Part shown: piece after piece, positions 22,290-32,981 of the stretch
Numbering within the stretch: position 1 is the first letter of the stretch
Layout: each line of letters begins with the position of its first letter
Notes under the pieces: model-generated
Database searches by the model: none
What the model saw: the letters and a program-made list of their open reading frames with translations, nothing else
Told to the model about the DNA's origin: nothing
Position numbers and translations under genes: made by a program
From: Marsupella aquatica
Taxonomy: Eukaryota > Marchantiophyta
Assembly (NCBI GenBank): GCA_973895155.1
Contig: OZ316891.1
Span: 23,746,001-23,810,000 of the forward strand
Direction of reading: 5' to 3'
Length of the DNA stretch: 64,000 bases

Positions 22290-24803
22290 CTTCTCCCTTA
22301 GGTCGGCCTTGAAGCTGGCCGTTAGGGATGCAAGCTCCTGCTGCAGCGCAATAATCCCTTGATAGGATTTCCCTAACTTGGCCTCCTTCTGCTCAAGGGC
22401 TTCGCGGCTTTTCTCGAGCTCCCCCTTCAACGCCCATTCCTTTCTTTGGGTCTCCGCCATGACCCGGTTGTTGACTGCTATATGGGCCTCCTCTGCGTCT
22501 CTCAGCTCCTTCTTCCATTTCTCCCTGTCCTTGATTGCGTCGGCCAATTCTCCCTGGGTCTGAGTCAGTTTATCCTTGATAATCTGACTATCAGCCTACG
22601 CTGTGTCCAACTGCCCCTGCATGATGTTCAGCTCATGCCGCTTAATCCGCAGTTCATCTTGGGCTTTCTTGGCCGCCCTTAGATCTTCAATCTCGGCTTC
22701 CATCCTCCTAAGCCGTCGGATGACCTCGTCCTTCTTGCTTCTCTCTAAAACCACCGTTTCATCTAATTGGTGCTTCTCCAACTGCTCCCTATGGAAAAAG
22801 GGTCGGGGAGAAACATCTGGTGGGGGAGACTCAGGGCTACTCTGCTGGTTGGGGTCCCCTCGTACTACCCTTGGAAGTGTGGGGATAAACCGGCCACAGG
22901 TCCTTAATCCTGGAACGTGATGGTCCGACCCATAGCCGGAGTTATCATGGCTGCAGTCCTCCACTGCCTCCTCTACTTCTTGGACTTCCGGCTTCTCCCT
23001 CTCTTCTTTGTCGGTAGGAGCTTCAGGCAATTCTGCCTCAGATTCAGAGCTTGAGACTCCTATGTACATTCGAACACCCGGCTTGGATTTTGGCCTGATT
23101 CTCTCCTTATTTTCGGTAAATGGGTTTTCCCTTCTAAGTCTGCTTAGGTTGACCTCTGGGGCAGTGTCCTGCATTGTTGCCGTTGCCATTGTCGTTGCTG
23201 ATCTCTTTTCTTTCTCCATTAGTTTCAGCAGATTCTGCATGCCTGGTTGCTGCATTGGCAAGTCTTCCTTCCTTGGCCTAAACACCTGCTCAATCGTAGG
23301 GCTAACAGGTGGTTGAGGCTTTTCTGCTACCGGCCTTGGTGCTGGAGCTTCCTCGGGTGTCCTTACCTGCAGGGGAAGTACTGGGACAAAGGTCTGACCT
23401 CTGGCATACCGGCACAATAGCGGCATGTGATAGCCAAGCTGCGACACGCTCCCCATGCCGATTACCTGCTGCTCCTCCTTTAAGATCTTCTTCAATTGGT
23501 TGAGGAGGTGCCCGTTGTAGTCCCGGCTTGGGTCTGGCCTCTTTGCCAGATAGACCTGTGCCTTGCCGATCTCTGCCCTCGGCAAGTTACAATGTATGGT
23601 CACCCGCAAGAAGTCGATCATCTCTCCTCTGTGCGGGTTGGTGCAGGTGTTTCGGAAGAAGCCATTCTTCGTTGATGGCCCGGGGAACGACCGGAACTCT
23701 TTGTCAGGCAAGGTCTTCCTGGTACCAACCTTGGTCTTATTGCCTATCGGCAAGCCAAACACTTTGGCAATTACCTTGGGAGTAAGATAGAAATCCTTCC
23801 CATATATCCTCGTGCAATTGGTCTTGGGTTCCCATGACCCCACGAATTCTAATAGGTCTGAATTCGGCACCTCCGGCTTCAGCCATGGTAATCTTACAAA
23901 GGCCTCTAAGCCGGATCCGGCCATGAAGCCTTGGTACTTCTTGGTCTGCATGGCCGTAAAGCATGCATCCTCCTCCCGTGCAAAATGTAGTTGCACCTCC
24001 ACTGGTAGAGTTGTCGCCCAACCCTTCCAGGTGTCATCCCTGGTTGGAATGGCATTAATGGGATCGACCTCCTCCACTTTGGCTTCTCCCTGTCTCCTGC
24101 TCTGCTGCTCGGCTGGCTTCGTTGGTGCCGCCGACCTCGTTCTTTTTGCCGGGGTGGCTTCATCGTTGACGGCTCCCTTCCTCTTCATCTTGGCTGCCGT
24201 GGAGGTTTCTCCTAGCACCGTTGCCTGGGTCCACCTTTCCGTGCTACCCTTCAATTCCCAATGTATGTCGTTGCAGTTCTTGATGGCCTCTCGAATGCCG
24301 ATGATTCTGTCTTCGCAAAACAGAAGATCGTCGAGCTGATTGGAAGTAGGAGTCCACAAGAACTCGGCCTTGATGAGTTCGCCTCCTAAGAAAGCCGTTT
24401 TCTGCAGCTCCCACAATCGAGCGAGCTCCTGTCGTTCTCAAGCTGCCCTTTCTGATTCTTCATCCTCGTAAGTCTTGATGTACTCAGTTGCCCGTTTGAA
24501 CAGGCATCCCCAGAAATGTGCCGCTTGATTGACGTTGCTCATACCCTCCTTAGGTTGATTGTCGGTATCTACTCTCTCCCCGAGTGCTTGCCTAAGCAGC
24601 TGACAGTAGTTGGCCTCCTGTAGTCGTCTGCCTAGTTCGTGCTCGCAAATGAGCCACCATCTCCTGCAAGCGCTCCTTACCCCTCTCCTCTTCCGGTCCT
24701 TCCTCCCGTTGATCCTTCCTAGCCATCGACGCTTAGCGTGCCCTAACCCTAATCGAGTTTTCACCCCCAGCGTCCTTACCTCCGGCCTCGGCCCGGGTTC
24801 CAT
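22290..24803 (-). pseudogene. LTR-ORF of element A, N-terminal part
   Basis: Continuation of the frame at 6033-6805. It starts at ATG 24801-24803 with the conserved basic N-terminus, is stopped by TGA at 24438-24440 (CGA in B and C), reopens through the GLP-motif globular domain and reaches a TAG at 22596-22598 (CAG in B). About 315 bp are missing near 22800, joining the Pro-rich linker directly to the coiled-coil start (PFFHREQLEKHQL). The loss keeps the reading frame. CTTCT at 22290-22294 is B's right duplication. Confidence 0.8.
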
Positions 24804-24918
24804 AGTCGCCCCTAATTGTTTATATTTTCCTTGTTTTGTCCCTATTCTAAGGTGTTTCCAGGGTGCATTCCTGCTTTACCTACTTAACTGGCCGAGTGAT
24901 TCCTGGCTAGGCATCACA
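22295..24918 (-). repeat. Element A 5' LTR, third segment (U3 outer end)
   Basis: Joins 6805 when element B is removed. It ends with the LTR terminus, read on the plus strand as CTGGCTAGGCATCACA at 24918. It includes the conserved TATA-like box and the LTR-ORF start. Confidence 0.92.
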
Positions 24919-25146
24919 TGCATGCTTTACGGCCATGCAGACCAAGAAGTACCAAGGATTCATGGCCGGATCCGGCTTGGAAGCCTTTGTAAGATTACCA
25001 TGGCTGAAGCCGGAGGTGCCGGACTCAGACTTATTAGAATTCGTGGGATCATGGGAACCCGAGACCAATTTCACGAGGGTGTATGGGAAGGATTTCTATC
25101 TCACTCCCCGGGTGATTGCTGAGGTGTTTGGCTTGCCGATGGGTAA
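24919..25146 (+). pseudogene. Plus-strand LTR-ORF fragment, left piece of the host copy
   Basis: Encodes part of the globular domain of the LTR protein (MQTKKYQGFMAGSGLEAF... to GLPMGN) on the plus strand. Bounded on the left by element A and on the right by element C; 25142-25146 (GGTAA) is C's left duplication. It continues at 42852. This is the oldest layer of the nest. Confidence 0.9.
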
Positions 25147-28100
25147 TGTGGTGCGTCCCATGGCTCCCTAAACCCAAGAAACCCCCTAGCTCAAGCCGAT
25201 TCCCGCAGGTTTCGCGCTTGGCGGGGCCGTTTCACCGGCTTAGCGGCATGGGACGCTGCTAACCTCTTCTACATCTATTAACATTTTACACACATATACT
25301 GGACAGATCCTTCATCGGGTCATGAGATATGAAGCAGGCCTACTCTAGGCCTTCCCTTGTCTTCCTCTCCTTCTGGTTAGGTATATTTGGATTCCGCCGC
25401 TGGAATGATCCCCAATAGGCTTGGTTAAGCCGCTAAGACCTCTCTCAGCTCGACACATCCAACTCTCACTCCCTTGCTTACTTTCCTTTCCCTATTAGTT
25501 GATGTGGGCACTCTTCACACAAGTTAATGCGACACACAAATAGTAAAATGACTCCTTCTGACTGAGTTATACCATGCACTTGCCATACAAACAGTACATC
25601 TCATACACAAGCTCTGCGAACTAAGCCGTGAGGCCAACTCTATTCAGCTCTTAGGCATGAGGAAACATGAATATACACAAGGTCACGGTATAACTAACCG
25701 AGAGCTTCTCTTAGTACTTGATCCCAGCCCGGCTGGTGCAAACTAAAAACTTGCTAAAGAAGAGGCCCTGAGCTCCCCGCTGCTTAGGTACTTATCCTGG
25801 TAGTGGATCCGCCTAATTCTTTGCAGCGTAAGCCTAATCTACCTGACAGTAATCTACTTGCCCGAATCTACCTATGTACAGCAAGGCAGGAGCACAAGTG
25901 TTGCTCCTACCAGTGGAACCGCAATCCCACTAAGCTAAGTGTCAGGGCCGCTCCTGGTCCTGATCCTAATCTTAAACCTGGAGATCAGCGCCCGCCCGGC
26001 CCACTCACGCCTCCTACCTCCACGTCCGCCCTTTCTAAAAGGAACGGCACCCTTGCACCGTCACGATACCGATGGTGGATCCTCAATGGACGCCCCCAAC
26101 ACTTCCTCCTCAGCCACTGCCGTTGGCCCGCCTACTGACAGATTACCTGCCCTTGACCGAGTCAACTCTCCATCGGCCTGACTGGGTCCACCTTCGGCTT
26201 CGGCCTCGGCACCGGCCTCCGCAATACCCACAGCTTCGGCCTTAGCCACTCCCACGGCTTCGGCTTCCCCTTCTTCTAGGGTAGTTGGATCCTTAGCCGT
26301 GACCCTGTCTGGGGTCGGTGCTGGGTCTACCTCCTTGATCACCACGGCCTCTGAAGTCGTATTACTCCTTGACCCTGAAGGTTTCCGCTTCTTCTTCGTT
26401 GGTGGCTCTACAGCTGGTCCCTTCCCCTTCCCACTTACTTCCGGCACTGGTGCAGGTGGCGCGGCTTGTCCTTCGGCAATTACCACCCCTGGTAACTGGT
26501 TCGCCCCAACGGGAGATGGACCTGCTGCAGCTAAGCATTTAAATACTGCGGCTTGTTTCTTCAGCCGCTCTGTTTGGTTGTCGGCCCGCCGCTGTAGGTT
26601 CTCCATCTTCCTCGTGATTTCCTCCAACTCCTCTTGGGTTTCATCCAGGTCCTTACGTGCCCCCTCCAGCTCGTTTTTGGCCTCCTCCTGCTCCCTGTGG
26701 GCTTCCTCCAATTCCTTCTTCAAGGTAGCCCTCTCCTCCCGGGTTGCTCTTAGCTCCTTGTCGAGCTCTGCAATGATGACAGACTCCATCTGGTTCATCT
26801 TGGCATAAGTCTGATCGAGCATATCGTCCTTCTCCCTTAGGTTGGCTTTGAAGGTGGCCGTTAGGGACGCAAGCTCCTGCTGCAGCGCAATAATCCCTTG
26901 ATAGGATTTCCCTAACTTGGCCTCCTTCTGCTCAAGGGCTCCGCGGCTTTTCTGGAGCTCCCCTTTCAACGCCCGTTCCTTTCTTTGGGTCTCCGCCATG
27001 GCCCGGTTGTTAGCTGTTATGTGTGCCTCCTCTGCATTCCTCAGCTCTTGCTTCCACTTCTCCCTCTCTTTGATCGCATCGGCCAACTCTCCTTGGGTCC
27101 GCGTCAGTAGATTCTCGATCATCCGGTTATCAGATTGTGCGGTATCCAACTGGCCCTGCATGATATTTAGCTCATGCCGCTTAATCCGCAGCTCATCTTG
27201 GGCTTTCTTGGCTGCCCTCAGGTCCTTGATTTTGGCTTCCCTTTCCCTAAGCCGACGGATGACCTCGTCCTTCTTGCTTCTTTCCAAGGCCACCGCTTCT
27301 TCCAATTGGCGCTTCTCCAACTGCTCCCTATGGAAAAAGGGTCCTACCTCCAATTCCTCCCCAAAGATGCCGAGCGCAAGTTCCCCACACATCTCACCAT
27401 ACTCCCTGGCTCTATTCTTAGCGTAGGTGGAGTAAGTAGAAGTGATCGGCATCGCCCATCGCGGCCTCTGCTCCCAAGCCGTCTTGCGGGTCTCTTCAAT
27501 CGTGGCTAGAGGTTTGCTTCCTTTTTCGGCTAGCCGCCTCATGTCCTCCGGCCAATCTCCTCCTGGTAAATGCTTTTCCCTAGCCAGGGCTGCTTCCTCT
27601 TCCTGCCTGATTCGCTCCTGAAATTCCAGCGCCGTCTGTTTTATGCCGTCAAAGCTCAGGGGAGCAACATCTGGTGGAGGAGACTCAGGGCTACTCTGCT
27701 GGTTGGGGTCTCCTCGTACTACCCTTGGAAGTGTGGGGATAAACCGGCCACAGGTCCTTACTCCTGGAACGTGATGGTCCGACCCATAGCCGGAGTTATC
27801 ATGGCCGCAGTCCTCCACTGCCTCCTCTACTTCTTCTACTTCCGGCTTCTCCCTCTCTTCTTTGTTGGTAGGAGCTTCCGGCAATTCTGCCTCAGATTCA
27901 GAGCTTGAGACTCCGGTAGAGGGGTCTTCCCTTCTAAGTCTACTTAAGTTGACCTCTGGGGCAGTGTCATGCATTGTTGCCGCTGCCGTTGTTGTTGCCG
28001 ATGCCGATCTCTTTTCTTTCTCCAACAGCTTCAGCAGACTCTGCATGCCTGGTTGCTGCATCGGCAAGTCTTCCTTCCTTGGCTTAAACACCTGCTCAAT

Positions 28101-29723
28101 TGTAGGGCTAACAGGTGGTTGAGGCTTTTCTGCTACCGGCCTGGGTGCTAGAGCTTCCTCGGGTGTCCTTACCTTCAGGGGAAGTACTGGGACAAAGGTC
28201 TGACCTCTGGCATACCGGCACAACAGCGGCATGTGATAGCCAAGCCGCGACACGCTCCCCATGCCGATTACCTATTGCTCCTCCTTTAATATCTTCTTCA
28301 ATTGGTTGAGGAGGTAGCCGTTGTAGTCCCGGCTTGGGTCTGGCCTTTCTGCTAGATAGACTTGTGCCTTGCCGATCTCCGCTCTCGGCAAGTTACAATG
28401 CATGGTTACCCGCAAGAAGTCGATCATCTCTCCTATGTGCGGGTTGGTGCATGTATTCTGGAAGAAGCCATTCTTCGTTGATGGTCCGGGAAACGACTGG
28501 AACTCCTTGTCAGGCAAGGTCTTCCTGGTATCAACCTTGGTCTTATTGCCTATCGGTAAGCCAAACACTTCGGCAATTACCTTGGGAGTAAGATAGAAAT
28601 CCTTCCCATATATTCTCGTGCAATTGGTCTCGGGTTCCCATGACCCCACGAATTCTAATAGGTCTGAATCCGGCACCTCCGGCTTCAGCCATGGTAATCT
28701 TACAAAGGCTTCCAAGCCGGATCCGGCCATGAAGCCTTGGTACTTCTTGGTCTGCATGGCCGTAAAGCATGCATCCTCCTCCCGTGCAAAATGTAGTTGC
28801 ACCTCCATTGGTAGAGTTGCCGCCCAGCCCTTCCAGGTGTCATCCCTGGTTGGAATGGCGTTGATGGGGTCGCTTTCCTCCTCCTCGGCTTCGCTCTGCC
28901 TCCTGCTCTGCTGTTCGGCTGGTTTCTTTGGTGCCGCCGACCTCGTTCTTTTTGCCAGGGTGGCTTCATCGTTGACGACTCCCTTGCTCTTCATCTCAAC
29001 TGTAGTGGAGGTTTCTCCTAGCACTGTTGCCTGGGTCCACCTTTCTGTGCTACCCTTTAATTCCCAGTGTATGTCGTTGCAGTTCTTGATGGCCTCTTGG
29101 ATGCCGATGATGCTGTCTTTGCAAAACAGAAGATCGTCAAGCTGATTGGAAGTAGGAGTCCACAAGAACTTGGCCTTGATGAGTTCACCTCCTAAGAAAG
29201 CCGTTTTCTGCAGCTCCCACAATCTAGCGAGCTCCTGTCGTTCTCGAGCTGCTCTTTCTGATTCTTCGTCCTCGTAAGTCTTGATGTACTCAGTTGCCCG
29301 TTCGAACAGGCATCCCTAGAAATGTGCCGCTTGATTGACGTTGCTCATACCCTCCTTAGGTCGATCGTTGGTATCTACTCCCTCCCCGAGTGCTTGCCTA
29401 AGCAACTGACAGTAGTTGGCCTCCCGTAGTCATCTGCCTAGTTCCTGCTCGCAAATGAGCCACCGTCTCCTGCAAGCGCTCCTTACCCCTCTCCTCTTTC
29501 GGCCCTTCCTCCCGTTGATCCTTCCCAGCCGCCGACGCTTAGCACGCCCTAACCCTAATTGAGTTTTCACCCCCAGCGTTCTTACCTCCGGCCTCGGCCC
29601 GGGTTCCATAGTCGCCCCTAATTGTTTATATTTTTCTTGTTTTGTCCCTATACTAAGGTGTTTCCAGGGTGCATCCTGCTTTACCCCCTTAACTGGCCGA
29701 GTGATTCCTGGCTAGGCATCACA
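25147..29723 (-). repeat. Element C 3' LTR (4577 bp)
   Basis: Plus-strand reading TGTGGTGCGTCC... to ...GGCATCACA. Contains the LTR-ORF at 26061-29609, plus the conserved hairpins and terminal inverted pair. No nested insertion. Confidence 0.95.
26061..29609 (-). pseudogene. LTR-ORF of element C, 3' LTR copy (1183 codons, three stops)
   Basis: Continuous frame from ATG 29607-29609 to 26061, the same length as in solo LTR E. Relative to B it lacks about 18 codons in the linker before the SSSESEAEL motif, an in-frame difference. Stops: TGA 29430-29432 (CGA in B), TAG 29316-29318 (TGG in B, changed on the opposite strand) and TAG 28272-28274 (CAG). After 28272 the frame is open for more than 730 residues, covering the end of the globular domain, the linker, the full coiled coil and the acidic Ala-rich tail. 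Confidence 0.8.
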
Positions 29724-32700
29724 TAGCTCCCCACTTAATTGTGAAGCGTCCTCGTGAACAACTTCATCTTCGTCCATATAGTATTTCTTGAGGCGGTCAT
29801 AATGGATGCGAACTGGATACACTTCTCCCGTAATGTTGGCCAATTGTACGGAGCCATTGGAGAACTTCATGGTTACTCTAAAGGGTCCTAACCAGCGAGT
29901 GTAAAGCTTCCCTGGAAACCTATTATACCTACTGTCATAAAGTAACACAAGATCACCGGTGTGAATACTAACTACTTTCAATTTTTTATCATACTGCTGC
30001 TTCATGATATTCTGCCTATATTCTACTCTCTCGGTTGAAATCATTCTCGCCTCCTCTAAAGCTTCTAATCTATATTCTCGCTCTTTTAGGCTCTCCTCCG
30101 CTGAGGCTCTTTCCTCAATTGTAACTTGAAATGTTGGTATCTCAAGTTGCATGGGTACCAAGGCTTCTTGTCCAAAGGTTAAGAAGAAGGGTGTATGACC
30201 GGTAGTGGATTTATAGGCTAAATTGTAAGCAAAAACAGCAGCAAACAATTTATCATCCCAATCGAGTTTGTTCTGAGCTACTGTCTTGTTCAATATCTTT
30301 CCTATAATTCCATTGGCTCGTTCTGTCAATCCATTTGCCTTTGGGTGGTAAGGAGTAGTAGGCCTATGTCTAACTAAATACTGTTCATTTAAATGACTAA
30401 TTATATCATTCAAAAAATGGGTTCCTCTATCACTAACTAATTCTAGGGGTGCTCCATACCTGGTGAAGATCTGCTCATACATGAATCTAGCCGTAGTAAT
30501 TGCATCATCCTTTGTGGTCGGCCTGGCCTCCACCCACTTAGTTGCATAATCCGTAGCCAGGATGATGTACTTGTTTCGTTGAGGGTGGGTCAGTGGTTTC
30601 AGAGGTCCGATGTAATCAATACCCCACTTTTCGAATGGTGCCAGAGGTAGAATAGGGTGCAGTGGATGTCTGGTGGACGCCCTTGGTCCTCCTGCTCATT
30701 GACAAGGATCGCATTGTTTGATAAACTGATAGACATCCTTGTGCAATGTAGGCCACCAGTAACCGGCATTTAATATCTTTTTAGACGTGGTTACTGGGGC
30801 AAAATGTCCTCCGGCCTCTTCTCCATGCATAGCCCGTAAGACTCGTTTTACCTCTCCTTTTTCCAAACACCTTTGGATAGTGCCGCTGATTCCATACCTG
30901 TGTAGCACACCCTTAATGTACTGATACTGTCTGACCTTCCGTAAAAAGACTGCGGCTTTTTCTCGGCTTAATCCAGGCTGTAATCTGGAAGTGCTGAGAA
31001 ATTGTAAAATCTCAGGGTACCATGTATCAGCTAATTCCACAACGAATAGCTCCTCGTCGGGAAATCGATCATCGATGCAATCCATGGCTGGTTCACCTGT
31101 GATCCTTGAAAAGAAGTTGGCATTGGCATGTAACTTTCCCGGCTTGATCTTTAGCTCGTAGTCAAACTCCTGTAATAGCAAAATCCATCTTGCTACTCTG
31201 CCTGTAAGGTCCGGTTTATTGACTAGGTACTTCAAACTTTCATGATCGGAATGAAAGATGACCTTGTACCCTAGTAAATAATGCCTAAACTTTTTACAGG
31301 AATAAATGACTCCTAATGCTTCTCTTTCTGTGGTGGAGTAGTTCCGTTCAGCATCGACAAGCTGACGGCTTGCGAAGTATATGGGATGGTCCCTTCCTTT
31401 CTCATCCAACTGACTTAGTACTGAGCCGATACAGAAGCCCGAGACATCTACAAAAACATGAAAATCTTTGTTCCAGTCCGGTGCTATCATGACTAGGGCC
31501 TCAACTAACATCTGCTTCAATTCTACCACCGCTGTGACTCGTTTGGGTGTGGGTTCAAAGTCTGCCCCTACTTTGAGCATGTTGGTTAATGGTAAAGCTA
31601 GCTTGGCAAAATCTTTAATAAACCGACGATAATACCCAATGCAGCCTAAGAAGGATCTTACATCCTTTATGTTCTTAGGTTGCATGATGTCAAGCCATAT
31701 TGCTAGCTTACCTTTGTCAATCTCAATGCCCTTCTTTGATACCTTGTGACCTAGTAGCACCCCCTCGGTTACTGCAAAAAAACATTTATCTGGGTGTAAC
31801 TTGAGACCTACCTCTCTACATCTCATGAAAGTTTTCCTGAGATATTTAGCATGTTTTGATGCCTTCCCGAATACTGCAAAGTCATCAATGAAGATTTCCA
31901 TGAATTTTCTCAAGTAATCATGAAAAATGTTCACCATCAATCGTTGGAACATAGCTGGTGCGTTGCAGAGTCCAAACGGCATACGATTGAAGACATAGAT
32001 CCCCCATTCTGTGATGAAGGCCGTCTTGATTTGGTCTTCCTGCCGAATCCTGATTTGGTTATAACCAGAGTACCCATCCATGAAGGAATATAGTTCATGA
32101 CTGGCTACCATGTCTAGTACCATATCAGTAAAGGGTAAGGGAAAATGGTCTTTTAACGTTGCTTCATTCAGCTTTCTGTAATCCTGACAAACCCGGATCT
32201 TGGGTTTACCATCGGGTCCAGCTTTCTTGGGAACTATCACAATTGGAGACACCCAATCTGAATGTAGGACTGGAGTGATAAATCCGGCTTCCACTAGTTT
32301 GTCGATTTCTGTCTTGACCATCAGGGAATACTTAGGGTTCATCCTTCGAATCGGTTGTCGAAATGATTTGGCTCCTAACATGAGATCAATTCAGTGTTCT
32401 CCCAGTTTTGGGTCTACTCCTTTCAGATCTTGATGACTCCAAGCGAACACATCCTGAAATTCAATCAGTAAGTCACTGATCTCTTTCTCAAGTTCAGGTG
32501 CTAGGTCTCTCCCTAAGTTCAGTTCCCTTCCTTCTCCTAAGTCAAGCTTCCGATATTGTCAAGCTTGGATCATATTAATCTGCTTCTTTAAATTCGGGTC
32601 CAGCCCGGCCTCCAACCTCTCCAGTCTCATACCTCCATAGACTGGAATCTTGGCAGTACTAGCCGAGTCGGTTGCCATCTTGGTGCCCACAGATTGTCCC

Positions 32701-32981
32701 CTTGCCTGTCTATCCGGTTTTGAATTGGTGGTCGGCTTCCCTTCCTGACTCGGCTCTGGATTCTGTCTGTGCATCTCATTCACCTCTTCTTCCTGAGGGT
32801 CAGGCCGCTGTGCTCTTCCGACTTCTAATAGGGCCTCGATTTGTTTTGCCCTCGTAATCGGCTTGTATGCCGATCCCTTGGTTTTTAACTCCTTGCCGAT
32901 GATTGATGGCGTTATGGATCCTGCTGGCTCTGCCACAACGCCTGAGGAAAATCCACCGCGGCCTCCGGTATTGCTCCCCAC
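29712..32981 (-). pseudogene. pol: Pol of element C, broken by several stops
   Basis: Same RT-RNase H-integrase order as element B, in the -1 frame after gag-pro with a ~70-nt overlap. The RT catalytic FIDD, RNase H TEREALGVIY and integrase D-35-E residues are preserved. Stops at 32559-32561, 32391-32393 and 30696-30698 replace Arg codons (CGG, CGA, CGA in element B). The middle block (30696-32381) is open for 561 codons and keeps FFLTFGQ, one Phe more than B. The stop codon lies inside the 3' LTR. Not functional as is. Confidence 0.92.

Larger units (their letters stand above)
1..24918 (-). mobile_element. Element A: partial Ty3/gypsy retrotransposon, heavily nested
   Basis: Minus-strand copy of the giant-LTR Ty3/gypsy family. 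The internal region (gag to the start of protease) fills 1-2168 and its pol and 3' LTR lie left of the window. Its 5' LTR runs from 2169 (TGTGGTGCG, the reverse complement of the LTR end) to 24918 (...GGCATCACA). That LTR is split into 2169-2731, 5682-6805 and 22295-24918 by a 2945-bp foreign element and by the whole of element B. Removing both insertions and one copy of each duplication leaves about 4.3 kb; a further in-frame loss of about 315 bp explains the difference from the 4.6 kb of intact LTRs. The outer flank at 24919 is a plus-strand LTR fragment of the same family. The matching target duplication is outside the window. Confidence 0.9.
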